NCBI RefSeq assembly: GCF_001424105.1 | Contig: NZ_LMQH01000010.1 | Coordinates: 213,671-277,670, forward strand | Reading direction: 5' to 3' | Length of the DNA: 64,000 nt | DNA from: Chryseobacterium sp. Leaf394 | Lineage (GTDB): Bacteria > Bacteroidota > Bacteroidia > Flavobacteriales > Weeksellaceae | In this document: piece after piece, positions 16,930 to 25,879 of the stretch | Layout of the letters: each line of letters opens with the position of its first letter | Position numbering within the stretch: the stretch's first letter is position 1 | Program-made: the position numbers and the translations under genes | The notes under the pieces: generated by a model | What the model was told of the DNA's origin: nothing | The model's database searches: none | The model's input: the letters and a program-made list of their open reading frames with translations, nothing else

Positions 16930-17868
16930 TTGAAAACAGAACTGCAACATATTAATTTTCCGTATCAAACCAATTCCCACAAGGAATACAATATCTCATT
17001 AAGCTATCAGCTTTTTGGGCAAGACCTGTTTTCTGCACCTATCATTTTAATCAATCATGCATTAACCGGAAATTCAAACGTAGCCGGAGAAAAAGGTTGG
17101 TGGAAACAGTTGATTGGTGAAAATCAGGTAATTGATACCAATAAATATACAGTGCTCTGTTTCAATATTCCCGGAAACGGATATGATGATTTTTTAATTG
17201 ACGATTGGTCAGATTTCACGCCTTCAGATATAGCCAGTATTTTTCTAAAAGGACTTGAAATTTTACATATTAAAAACGTTTACGCTATTATCGGAGGCTC
17301 GCTGGGAGGTGGAATTGGCTGGGAAATGCTGGCTAAAAATCCAGATCTGGCAGAGCTTTTTATTCCTATTGCCTGTGATTCTAAAACCCATGATTGGTTA
17401 CACGCCCAATGTCTGGTTCAGAAATTTTTGTTAAACGGAAATGATGAGCCACTGCAGAAAGCAAGAATTCATGCGATGCTGTGCTACAGAACACCTCAAT
17501 CGTTAAACGACAGATTTCAAAATACATATAATCAGGACAAACAAAAGTTAGAATCAGAAGACTGGCTGAATTATCACGGAAAATCTCTTGCCGAAAGATT
17601 TAGTTTAAAATCTTATCAGCTGATGAACCATTTACTGATGAACATCAATGCAAACGATAAAGATTTAGGTAAAATCAAAGCACGAATGCACATGATCTCT
17701 GTAGATACCGATCTTTTTTTTCCGGCTTCTGAAATCCGAATGTGTTTTACAAAGCTGAAAGCTCAAAAAGACGATGTTTTCTATCATGAGATCAAATCAA
17801 TTCATGGGCACGACGCCTTTTTAATGGAATACGAACAGTTAAATTATATCATAAAAAATATTTTGTAG
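16930..17868 (+). CDS. metX: MetX-like homoserine O-acetyltransferase (alpha/beta hydrolase fold)
   Basis: A 312-residue alpha/beta-hydrolase protein of the homoserine acyltransferase family. LINHALTGNS (about 38-47) gives the oxyanion loop, GGSLGGGIGWEM holds the nucleophile (about Ser123), VDTDLFFP the acid (Asp ~258) and IHGHDAF the histidine (about 292). It should acylate homoserine as the first committed step to methionine. It is somewhat shorter than many MetX proteins. The start is TTG; no in-frame ATG lies between the riboswitch and the conserved N-terminus. The next gene begins directly after its TAG. Confidence 0.85.
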   Translation: MKTELQHINFPYQTNSHKEYNISLSYQLFGQDLFSAPIILINHALTGNSNVAGEKGWWKQLIGENQVIDTNKYTVLCFNIPGNGYDDFLIDDWSDFTPSDIASIFLKGLEILHIKNVYAIIGGSLGGGIGWEMLAKNPDLAELFIPIACDSKTHDWLHAQCLVQKFLLNGNDEPLQKARIHAMLCYRTPQSLNDRFQNTYNQDKQKLESEDWLNYHGKSLAERFSLKSYQLMNHLLMNINANDKDLGKIKARMHMISVDTDLFFPASEIRMCFTKLKAQKDDVFYHEIKSIHGHDAFLMEYEQLNYIIKNIL

Positions 17869-19410
17869 ATGAAAGCGAATGCAAACGAAATAAAATTTTT
17901 TAAAAACAGATCAATCATCAAATTTGAAGGAGCAGACTTCTTAGGCGAAATCGGGATTGACGGAAGGGTTTTTAAGGCGCTTACCCTGGCGCGAATCAGT
18001 GTAGGAGTGATTTCTCAGCAGGCCGTTGAGAACGGATTGTCTATTCTTGTACACGAAGACGACTCTGAAAAAGCAGTAACCTGCCTAATCGAGGAGTTTG
18101 CTCCTGAAAGAAAATCAGGAAAAGTTTCTCAGATTTACAGCATCAACAATGTGTCTGTCATTGGTTTTGTGGCAGATGATTTAAATAAAATACTTTCAGA
18201 ACTGGCGAGAAACAATGTTTTCCCGTTACTTTTGAATCAAAACTCAAGCGAGAAGCGTATCAATATTGTGGTGACTTCTTCTCAGGATGAGAAAACTAAA
18301 AACATCATTGAATCGGAAATTTTCAAGAAACCAAAAACGGTTCACCTGGCCATAATCGGTCACGGAAATGTTGGGAAAACTTTAATCGAGCAGGTCTTAC
18401 ATTCTTCCGAAGAAATTAAAAGAAGAAAAAATATCCACCTGAAAGTTGTAGCAGTAGCCAATTCCAGAAAGATTGCTTTCAATAAAAAAGGATTTGATAA
18501 AACGTGGAGCGATGAGGTTTTCGCAGCTGAAAAATCTTCAAATGTTGATGAATTAATTAATTTCTCAAAAGAAAATCAGCTTGAAAATCTGATTGTTGTC
18601 GATAATACAGCAAGTGTAGACTTCGTTAAAAACTATCAGGCTTTGGCTGAAAATGGATTTGATTTGGTCTCATCCAACAAAATTTTCAATACACTTCCGA
18701 TTGAAGAATACCGTAAACTAAGATATACGTTGAACAAAAATAACAAGCGTTATCTTTATGAAACCAATGTAGGTGCAGGTCTACCATTAATTGATACAAT
18801 CAAACTTTTACACCTTTCAGGTGAAAATATTACCAGAATTAAAGGGGTTTTCTCTGGAACATTGAGTTATGTTTTCAATAATTTTTCTTTGCGGGATGAT
18901 AAATTTTCTACCATCGTAAATGAAGCTTTAGAAAAAGGCTTCACAGAACCGGATCCGAGGGAAGATTTATCAGGAAACGACGTTGCCAGAAAACTGTTGA
19001 TTTTGGCGAGAGAATTAGATTTAATTAATGAATTCAGTGATATCAATATTCAAAACTTAGTTCCTGAAGCACTGCTTTCAGTTTCAAAACAGGAATTCCT
19101 TTCAAGACTAGAAGAACTGGATGAAGAATACGACAAAATCAAGAAAAATCAGGAGCCCAATCATGTTTTAAGATATGTTGGTGATCTGCATGGAGATTTA
19201 CAGAAAGAAAAAGGTGAGCTGGATGTGAAATTAATTTCTGTTCCTGCAACTTCTGCTTTAGGACAGTTAAAAGGTTCAGACTCAATTTTTGAAATCTATA
19301 CCGAAAGTTATGGTGAAAACCCAATCGTCATCATGGGAGCCGGAGCCGGAGCAAAAGTGACTGCCCGCGGCGTATTTGGTGATATTTTAAGATTGAGTGA
19401 AACAAAATAA
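17869..19410 (+). CDS. Homoserine dehydrogenase with N-terminal ACT region, no kinase domain
   Basis: A 513-residue protein. Residues ~1-150 match the tandem ACT/interface segment of bifunctional aspartokinase-homoserine dehydrogenase (ALTLARISVGVISQQAVENG, NNVSVIGFVADDLNKILSEL). Residues ~155-510 are a homoserine dehydrogenase: IIGHGNVGKTLIEQ dinucleotide loop, NVGAGLPLIDTIKLL, FSGTLSYVFNNF, GFTEPDPREDLSGNDVARK with the catalytic acid/lysine pair. The aspartokinase catalytic domain of ThrA/MetL is absent. It reduces aspartate semialdehyde to homoserine, the substrate of the preceding enzyme. Zero-base spacing from metX implies coupled translation. Confidence 0.9.
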   Translation: MKANANEIKFFKNRSIIKFEGADFLGEIGIDGRVFKALTLARISVGVISQQAVENGLSILVHEDDSEKAVTCLIEEFAPERKSGKVSQIYSINNVSVIGFVADDLNKILSELARNNVFPLLLNQNSSEKRINIVVTSSQDEKTKNIIESEIFKKPKTVHLAIIGHGNVGKTLIEQVLHSSEEIKRRKNIHLKVVAVANSRKIAFNKKGFDKTWSDEVFAAEKSSNVDELINFSKENQLENLIVVDNTASVDFVKNYQALAENGFDLVSSNKIFNTLPIEEYRKLRYTLNKNNKRYLYETNVGAGLPLIDTIKLLHLSGENITRIKGVFSGTLSYVFNNFSLRDDKFSTIVNEALEKGFTEPDPREDLSGNDVARKLLILARELDLINEFSDINIQNLVPEALLSVSKQEFLSRLEELDEEYDKIKKNQEPNHVLRYVGDLHGDLQKEKGELDVKLISVPATSALGQLKGSDSIFEIYTESYGENPIVIMGAGAGAKVTARGVFGDILRLSETK

Positions 19411-19445
19411 TTTATTGTATAAAGTAAAAAGTATAAATGTAAGTA

Positions 19446-19487
19446 GTCCCGAAGGGACGATTTAATAAAGCATAGGATGCAATCCTA
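19446..19487. repeat. REP-like pair of tight hairpins
   Basis: GTCCC-GAA-GGGAC (19446-19458) and TAGGAT-GCA-ATCCTA (19473-19487) are two perfect triloop hairpins 14 bases apart in the 96-base gap before metZ. Closely spaced paired hairpins of this kind are the form of REP/BIME-type repeats mobilised by Y1 (RAYT) transposases. They may also protect the upstream mRNA. Confidence 0.6.
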
Positions 19488-19506
19488 TTAGTCAAAATCA
19501 GATAAA

Positions 19507-20673
19507 ATGGAAAACGAAAATTTCGAAACCCTCGCAATAAGAACTCAAACCGAAAGAACTCAGTTTGACGAGCATTCTACGCCTTTGTATCTTACGTCAA
19601 GCTTTATTTTTGAAGATGCTGAAGATATGAGAGCGAGTTTTGCTGAGGAGAAATCAAAAAATCTGTACAGCCGATTTTCAAATCCGAACGTTACAGAATT
19701 TACAGATAAAATTGTAAAAATGGAAGGCGCAGAAGCTGGGTACGCATTTGCCACCGGCATGGCTGCGATTTACTCTACCTTTGCAACATTGTTGAATGCA
19801 GGAGATCACATCGTGAGCTGCCAATCGGTTTTTGGATCAACTCATACTTTGTTTACCAAATATTTCCCAAAATGGAATATTGAAACGACCTATTTTAAGG
19901 CTGAGGATTCTGAAAATGTAGAGCAATACATAAGACCCAATACAAAAATTCTGTATCTGGAAACACCGACCAATCCTGCAATAGAAATTTTAGACTTAGA
20001 ATATTTTGGTCAGATTGCTAAAAAACACAATCTTATTTTCATTGTAGACAACTGTTTTGCGACGCCTTACCTTCAGCAGCCAATAAAATACGGAGCTGAT
20101 CTGGTTGTTCATTCAGCAACGAAACTGATTGACGGTCAGGGTCGTGTTTTGGGTGGAGTGGCGGTCGGTAGAGAAGATTTAATCAGAGAGATTTATCTTT
20201 TTGCCAGAAATACAGGTCCAGCCATGTCGCCATTCAACGCCTGGGTCTTGTCCAAAAGCCTGGAAACACTGGCTATCCGTGTAGAAAGACATTGCGAGAA
20301 TGCATTGAAAGTCGCAGAGTTTTTAGAAAATCATCCGAATGTTGAATTGGTAAAATATCCGTTTTTAAAATCGCATCCGAGCTATGAAATTGCCAAAAAG
20401 CAAATGAAGTTGGGCGGAAACGTCGTCGCTTTCGAAATCAAAGGCGGTATTGAAGGTGGCAGAAACTTTTTAGATAAAATAAAAATGTGCTCGCTGTCTG
20501 CCAATCTGGGCGATACCCGCACCATTGTGACACATCCGGCATCCACAACGCACTCCAAGCTATCTGATGCAGAGAGAAATGAAGTGGGAATCACCGCGGG
20601 ATTGGTTCGCTGCTCGGTAGGTCTGGAAAACGTGGATGATATTATTGCCGATTTGAAGCAGGCGTTAGGATAG
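19507..20673 (+). CDS. metZ: O-succinylhomoserine/O-acetylhomoserine sulfhydrylase
   Basis: A 388-residue PLP enzyme of the Cys/Met metabolism family. The PLP lysine is in HSATKLIDGQGRVLGG (about Lys206); YSRFSNPNVTEF, GYAFATGMAAI and ETPTNPAIEI are the family stretches. The DGQGRVLGG context is that of MetZ, which makes homocysteine directly from acylhomoserine and sulfide rather than through cystathionine. The acyl donor upstream is MetX-like, so the natural substrate may be O-acetylhomoserine. Third enzyme of the riboswitch operon. Confidence 0.9.
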   Translation: MENENFETLAIRTQTERTQFDEHSTPLYLTSSFIFEDAEDMRASFAEEKSKNLYSRFSNPNVTEFTDKIVKMEGAEAGYAFATGMAAIYSTFATLLNAGDHIVSCQSVFGSTHTLFTKYFPKWNIETTYFKAEDSENVEQYIRPNTKILYLETPTNPAIEILDLEYFGQIAKKHNLIFIVDNCFATPYLQQPIKYGADLVVHSATKLIDGQGRVLGGVAVGREDLIREIYLFARNTGPAMSPFNAWVLSKSLETLAIRVERHCENALKVAEFLENHPNVELVKYPFLKSHPSYEIAKKQMKLGGNVVAFEIKGGIEGGRNFLDKIKMCSLSANLGDTRTIVTHPASTTHSKLSDAERNEVGITAGLVRCSVGLENVDDIIADLKQALG

Positions 20674-20683
20674 GATGATTTGG

Positions 20684-20763
20684 GCAGCTGTATCCGCCTT
20701 CCACTCCCGCTTTTTTGCCTCCGCTGCGCTGCGGCAAAAAGAGCTCCGTTCAAGTCGGGCTGC
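20684..20763. repeat. GC-rich nested palindromic repeat
   Basis: Outer arms GCAGC (20684-20688) and GCTGC (20759-20763) enclose a perfect stem TTTTTGCC (20712-20719) / GGCAAAAA (20733-20740), with CCGC/GCGG pairing possible in its loop. The stretch is far richer in G and C than the genes around it. It sits between metZ and the homocysteine methyltransferase gene and resembles the intergenic repeat families of flavobacteria; copy number cannot be judged here. Confidence 0.6.
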
Positions 20764-20826
20764 AAGAGATTCAGCGCAAAAATTAGAGAAATTAGAATAT
20801 AATTTGTGTAATTAGTATTAAAAAAA

Positions 20827-21837
20827 ATGAAAAATTCAGCACAACTATACAAAGCCCTTTCCGAGAGAATCCTGATTCTCGACGGAGCAATGGGAACCAT
20901 GCTTCAGCGGTACAAATTTGAAGAAGAGGATTACCGCGGCGAGCGTTTCAAAGAATGGGAACATCCCGTGAAAGGAAACAACGACCTGCTTTCTTTGACG
21001 CAGCCTCACGCAATTGAGGAAGTTCACAGAAAATACCTGGACGCCGGAGCCGATATTCTGGAAACCAACACATTTTCCGGAACAACCATCGCAATGGCAG
21101 ATTATCACATGGAAGATTTGGTGTACGAACTCAACTACGAATCTGCGAAAATCGCCAGAAAAGTTTGTGATGAGTTTACGGCTAAAAATCCTGATAAGCC
21201 AAGATTTGTGGCTGGCTCTATCGGACCGACCAACAGAACTGCAAGCTTAAGTCCGGACGTCAACGATCCGGGTTACCGTGCGATTACTTTTGAAGATTTG
21301 AGACTGGCATATAAACAACAGTCAGAAGCATTGTTGGACGGTGGTTCAGATATTCTTTTGGTAGAAACAATCTTCGACACACTGAATGCAAAAGCAGCAT
21401 TATTTGCCATCGACGAAATTCAGGAAGAAAGAGGAATTCAAATTCCAATCATGGTTTCAGGAACGATTACAGATGCCTCTGGAAGAACGTTGAGCGGACA
21501 GACAGCAGAAGCATTTTTGATCTCAGTTTCGCATTTGAATTTACTGAGTGTTGGATTCAACTGTGCGTTGGGAGCCAATCAGTTAACGCCGTATTTGGAA
21601 ACACTGGCGCACAATTCAGAATTCCACGTTTCGGCTTATCCGAATGCGGGTCTTCCGAATGCTTTTGGGCAGTACGATGAATCTCCAGATCAGATGGCTG
21701 CTCAGATTAAAGAATATGTAGAAAAAGGACTGATCAATATCATCGGTGGATGCTGTGGTACAACGCCGGAACACATTAAAGCCATTGCCGATTTGGTTGA
21801 CAAATACGAGCCGAGAAAAGTTAAAGATTTTGTATGA
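20827..21837 (+). CDS. metH: Homocysteine S-methyltransferase half of a split MetH
   Basis: A 336-residue protein equal to the N-terminal homocysteine-binding domain of cobalamin-dependent methionine synthase. It opens with [14 protein letters not shown]; the zinc cysteines are in GFNCALGAN (about Cys246) and [13 protein letters not shown] (about 308-309). [19 protein letters not shown] is typical of MetH rather than stand-alone MmuM. The folate, cobalamin and reactivation domains are encoded separately at 23210-25876. Together they would methylate homocysteine to methionine. Confidence 0.93.
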   Translation: MKNSAQLYKALSERILILDGAMGTMLQRYKFEEEDYRGERFKEWEHPVKGNNDLLSLTQPHAIEEVHRKYLDAGADILETNTFSGTTIAMADYHMEDLVYELNYESAKIARKVCDEFTAKNPDKPRFVAGSIGPTNRTASLSPDVNDPGYRAITFEDLRLAYKQQSEALLDGGSDILLVETIFDTLNAKAALFAIDEIQEERGIQIPIMVSGTITDASGRTLSGQTAEAFLISVSHLNLLSVGFNCALGANQLTPYLETLAHNSEFHVSAYPNAGLPNAFGQYDESPDQMAAQIKEYVEKGLINIIGGCCGTTPEHIKAIADLVDKYEPRKVKDFV

Positions 21838-21901
21838 TTTTTGATTGTTGAAAATTTAGAACGAGTATAAAAACTTTTTTTAAATCCAAATCAACGATCT
21901 T

Positions 21902-22993
21902 ATGGAAAAGCCATTTTACCTTAAAAATTCCGATGATACCAAACTGTTTAATGAATTAAGAAAAAGAGTGAACCAGCGCGTAGAAACACTTCCCCAAAAC
22001 AGAGATGTTTACATTCAGATCAAAGCCATTATTTTGCCTTTGGTCTATTTTGGTTTGTATGTGTTTGCGCTTTTCAATGCAGATCGGCCTTGGGTTTATA
22101 TTTCGAGTTTTGTTTTGATGGGGATTTCTCTGGTTTTAATTTATTTAAATTTAATTCACGAAGCCGCGCACAACAATATCTTTAAAAATAAAAAACTCAA
22201 CAGTCTCGTTTTGCAGATTTTCGATGTTGTCGGAGCTAATTCCTACATCTGGAAGAAGCGGCACATCGCAGCGCATCACGCCTACCCGAACGTTGATGGC
22301 TGGGATACCGACATCGAGCAGAGCGGACTTTTACTGATCGTGCCATGGATTAAGGCTAAAGGAATTCAGAAATTCCAACACTTCTTTTTCTTTTTGGTGT
22401 ATCCTTTATATTTGTTCAACTGGATGTTTATCAGAGATTTCAGAGATTTTTTTGATAAAGAGAGAGTGATTTTAAAAACGCAGGGCAGAATTCCGGTTTC
22501 GGAAAAAATTAAAATGATCAGTTTCAAATTATTTTACTTTTTCTATCAGATTGCCGTTCCGGTTTTATTTTTTAAAGTTTCAATAGGTTTGGCTTTGGCT
22601 GCCTGGTTTTTACAGGTGATTGCAGCGAGTGTTTTTGCGCTTTTTGTACTGTTGCCACTGCATCCGCTACCAGACAATGCTTTTCCTAAACTGGATGAAA
22701 AAAACGGACTTCCGTTCAGCTGGATCCGTCATCAGCTGGAGGTGACGAATGATTTAAAAGAGAACAACTGGTTTGTGAGAAATGTGTTGGGAAATTTCAA
22801 CTTTCACGTTGCCCATCATCTTTTCCCGAACTACAGCTATATGTATTATAATGAAATCACAGAGGAAATTGAGCAGTTTGCCAAAGAAAATAATCTGGGC
22901 TACAAACGATTTCCAATTTTTACCGCTTTGTGCAAACATGTCGATTTGCTGAAGCAAAATGCAAACAACGCCTATTTTATTTTAGAAGAATAA
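21902..22993 (+). CDS. Membrane fatty acid desaturase
   Basis: A 363-residue membrane di-iron desaturase. Its histidine boxes are HEAAHNN (about 86-92), HIAAHHAYPN (about 121-130) and HVAHHLFPNYS (about 302-312), with membrane pairs near 40-80 and 155-255. The pattern fits front-end or acyl-lipid desaturases (linoleoyl-CoA desaturase-like). Its biological link to methionine synthesis is not evident; it separates the two halves of MetH. 64 bases after the first half and followed by a 216-base gap. Confidence 0.9.
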   Translation: MEKPFYLKNSDDTKLFNELRKRVNQRVETLPQNRDVYIQIKAIILPLVYFGLYVFALFNADRPWVYISSFVLMGISLVLIYLNLIHEAAHNNIFKNKKLNSLVLQIFDVVGANSYIWKKRHIAAHHAYPNVDGWDTDIEQSGLLLIVPWIKAKGIQKFQHFFFFLVYPLYLFNWMFIRDFRDFFDKERVILKTQGRIPVSEKIKMISFKLFYFFYQIAVPVLFFKVSIGLALAAWFLQVIAASVFALFVLLPLHPLPDNAFPKLDEKNGLPFSWIRHQLEVTNDLKENNWFVRNVLGNFNFHVAHHLFPNYSYMYYNEITEEIEQFAKENNLGYKRFPIFTALCKHVDLLKQNANNAYFILEE

Positions 22994-23209
22994 ATTTTTT
23001 AAAATATAAAAGTTGTATGTTGAGGACAGTTGATGATAATGAACTGAGTGTGCTTTTAAAAGGTTAAGGTTTTGTAAAACTCAAAACAGTAAGCATTTAA
23101 AAAAACTTAGTGTTCAAAATGATGATAAAAATTTAAATTAAAAACAAATCAATTTAGCGATTCCAAATATTGGTAAACTGAACTGATCAATTGTTAGATT
23201 AAAAAAAAC
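22994..23209. other. Intergenic gap with no recognisable element
   Basis: 216 AT-rich bases between the desaturase and the large MetH gene. No coding sequence, clear hairpin terminator or TAnnTTTG box was found. The length allows an independent promoter for the second MetH half. Confidence 0.5.
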
Positions 23210-25876
23210 ATGAAATATTTAAGATTGTCGGGGCTTGAGCCACTGATTATTACTCCGGAATCAAATTTTATCAACGTTGGTGAAAGAACCAATGTTGCCG
23301 GATCTAAAAAGTTTTTAAGATTAATAAAAGAAGAGAAATTTTCTGAAGCCTTAGATATCGCAAGAGATCAGGTAGATGGCGGTGCTCAGATTCTTGACGT
23401 GAATTTTGACGACGGTTTGATCGACGGAAAAGCTTCCATGATTAAATTCCTGAATCTTATTGGTTCCGAACCGGATATTTCCAAAATCCCAATCATGGTC
23501 GATTCTTCCAAATGGGAAATTCTGGAAGCTGGTTTACAGGTTGTTCAGGGGAAATGTGTGGTGAATTCGATCAGTTTAAAAGAAGGAAAAGAAGAGTTCG
23601 TAAAACACGCAAAAGCCATCAAAAGATATGGAGCTGCGGTGATTGTTATGGCATTCGATGAGGTCGGACAAGCTGATAATTACGAAAGAAGACTTGAAAT
23701 TACCAAACGTTCCTACGATATTTTGGTGGATGAGGTTAAATTTCCTGCTGAAAATATTATTTTCGATTTAAATATATTTCCGGTCGCAACGGGAATGGAT
23801 GAACACCGTCGCAACGCAATCGATTTCATTGAAGCAACCCGTTGGGTAAGACAAAATCTTCCTTACGCCTCGGTGAGTGGAGGTGTTTCCAACGTTTCGT
23901 TCTCGTTCCGTGGAAATGATACGGTGCGTGAAGCGATGCACTCAGTTTTCCTTTATCATGCGATTCAGGCTGGGATGAACATCGGTATCGTAAATCCAGC
24001 CATGCTTGAGGTGTATGATGAAATTAATAAGGAACTTTTAGAACTCGTTGAAGATGTAATTCTCGACAAAAGAGAAGATGCTACCGAGCGCCTTTTAGAT
24101 TATTCTGAACGGAATAAATCGGTTAAAAAAGAAAAAGTAGAAGAACTCGAATGGCGTACTCATCCTTTGCAGGACAGAATCACACATTCTTTGGTTAAAG
24201 GTATCGACCGTTTCATCGAAGAAGATGTTGAGGAAGCCAGATTACAGTCTGAAAGGCCACTCCACGTCATAGAAGTTAATCTGATGACCGGAATGGGCGT
24301 TGTCGGAGATTTATTCGGAAGCGGAAAAATGTTTCTTCCACAGGTAGTAAAGTCTGCGAGGGTAATGAAAAAAGCCGTAGCCTACCTGCAGCCATTCATT
24401 GAAGCTGAAAAAGATGTGGCTCAGAAACCTAACGGGAAAATTCTGATGGCAACCGTGAAAGGCGACGTTCACGATATCGGAAAAAATATTGTGAGTGTGG
24501 TTTTGGGTTGTAATAATTATGACATTGTCGATTTGGGCGTAATGGTTCCTGCCGAGAAAATTATTCAGGCAGCCATTGATCACAACGTGGATGTTATTGG
24601 TTTGAGTGGATTGATCACGCCAAGTTTGGATGAAATGGTCTACATCGCCTCAGAACTGGAAAGACAAAACCTAAATTTCCCTTTATTAATCGGTGGTGCA
24701 ACAACCTCGAAAGCGCACACTGCGGTAAAGATTGATTTAAAATATAAAAACGCCGTAGTTCACGTAAATGATGCTTCCAGAGCGGTAAACGTGGTGAGTT
24801 CATTATTAGGAGATCGTAATAAAGAATATGTTGATGATTTGAAAAATGACTATTCAGATTTTAGAGAAAAGTTCCTAAACAGACAGGTTGATAAAAATTA
24901 CGTTACCATCGAAGATGCCCGAAGAGATAAATTTAAAATCGATTGGGAAAACGAAGAAATTTTCACTCCTAACAATTTGGGAATTCAGGTTTTTGAAAAT
25001 CAGGATTTGGAAGAATTGATTCCGTTTATCGACTGGTCGCCGTTTTTCAGAAGCTGGGATCTGCACGGGAAATATCCGAATATTTTTGATGATAAAGTTG
25101 TGGGTGAACAGGCAAAAGAACTGTTTGCAGACGGTCAGAAAATTTTAAAGAAAATTGTTGATGAAAAACTTTTGGTTGCCAAAGCGGTCTTCGGAATTTT
25201 CAAAGCCAATTCAACCGAGACGGATGACATTTTAATTTATGATGAAAATAATCAGGAAAAAGTCAAGTTTTTAACGCTGAGACAGCAGGTTCAGAAATCA
25301 AAAGGTAAAGATTATATCGCACTGAGTGATTTTATTGCACCTAAAAGTTCAGGAAAGACTGATTACATGGGCGCTTTCTGCGTGTGTACAGGTTTCGGAA
25401 CTGATGAACTGTCTGATCAGTACGAAAAAGACAACGACGATTATAATGCTATCATGGTAAAAGCCATTGCCGACCGTTTTGCAGAGGCGTATGCAGAATT
25501 TTTACATAAAAAAGTCCGTACAGAATATTGGGGTTATGCCAATCAGGAAAATTTGAGCAACGAAGAATTAATTGCCGAAAAATACAAAGGAATTCGTCCG
25601 GCACCGGGCTATCCCGCCTGTCCGGATCATTTGGAAAAACATGCGATATGGGATTTGCTGAAGGTAGAAGAAGAAATCGGAGTTTATCTTACTGAAAGTT
25701 TAGCAATGTTCCCGACCGCAGCTGTTTCAGGATATTATTTTGGAAGCCCGCACGCCAAATATTTTGGTTTAGGAAAAATTTCAGAAGATCAGCTGAAAGA
25801 ATATTCTGTAAGGAAAGGAATTTCTCTACAGGAAGCCCGAAAATGGCTGAACCCGAATTTAGCAGATGGAATTTAA
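23210..25876 (+). CDS. metH: Methionine synthase, folate/B12/reactivation domains (split MetH)
   Basis: An 888-residue protein covering MetH domains 2-4. The pterin-binding domain begins [15 protein letters not shown] (about 20-35) and includes [14 protein letters not shown]. The cobalamin domain has [11 protein letters not shown] with the cobalt-ligating histidine (about 420) and GLSGLITPS plus [11 protein letters not shown]. The SAM-dependent reactivation domain ends with [12 protein letters not shown] (about 797-808). The homocysteine-binding domain is missing and is supplied by the gene at 20827. This is a normal arrangement in Bacteroidota. Confidence 0.95.
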   Translation: MKYLRLSGLEPLIITPESNFINVGERTNVAGSKKFLRLIKEEKFSEALDIARDQVDGGAQILDVNFDDGLIDGKASMIKFLNLIGSEPDISKIPIMVDSSKWEILEAGLQVVQGKCVVNSISLKEGKEEFVKHAKAIKRYGAAVIVMAFDEVGQADNYERRLEITKRSYDILVDEVKFPAENIIFDLNIFPVATGMDEHRRNAIDFIEATRWVRQNLPYASVSGGVSNVSFSFRGNDTVREAMHSVFLYHAIQAGMNIGIVNPAMLEVYDEINKELLELVEDVILDKREDATERLLDYSERNKSVKKEKVEELEWRTHPLQDRITHSLVKGIDRFIEEDVEEARLQSERPLHVIEVNLMTGMGVVGDLFGSGKMFLPQVVKSARVMKKAVAYLQPFIEAEKDVAQKPNGKILMATVKGDVHDIGKNIVSVVLGCNNYDIVDLGVMVPAEKIIQAAIDHNVDVIGLSGLITPSLDEMVYIASELERQNLNFPLLIGGATTSKAHTAVKIDLKYKNAVVHVNDASRAVNVVSSLLGDRNKEYVDDLKNDYSDFREKFLNRQVDKNYVTIEDARRDKFKIDWENEEIFTPNNLGIQVFENQDLEELIPFIDWSPFFRSWDLHGKYPNIFDDKVVGEQAKELFADGQKILKKIVDEKLLVAKAVFGIFKANSTETDDILIYDENNQEKVKFLTLRQQVQKSKGKDYIALSDFIAPKSSGKTDYMGAFCVCTGFGTDELSDQYEKDNDDYNAIMVKAIADRFAEAYAEFLHKKVRTEYWGYANQENLSNEELIAEKYKGIRPAPGYPACPDHLEKHAIWDLLKVEEEIGVYLTESLAMFPTAAVSGYYFGSPHAKYFGLGKISEDQLKEYSVRKGISLQEARKWLNPNLADGI

Positions 25877-25879
25877 ACT

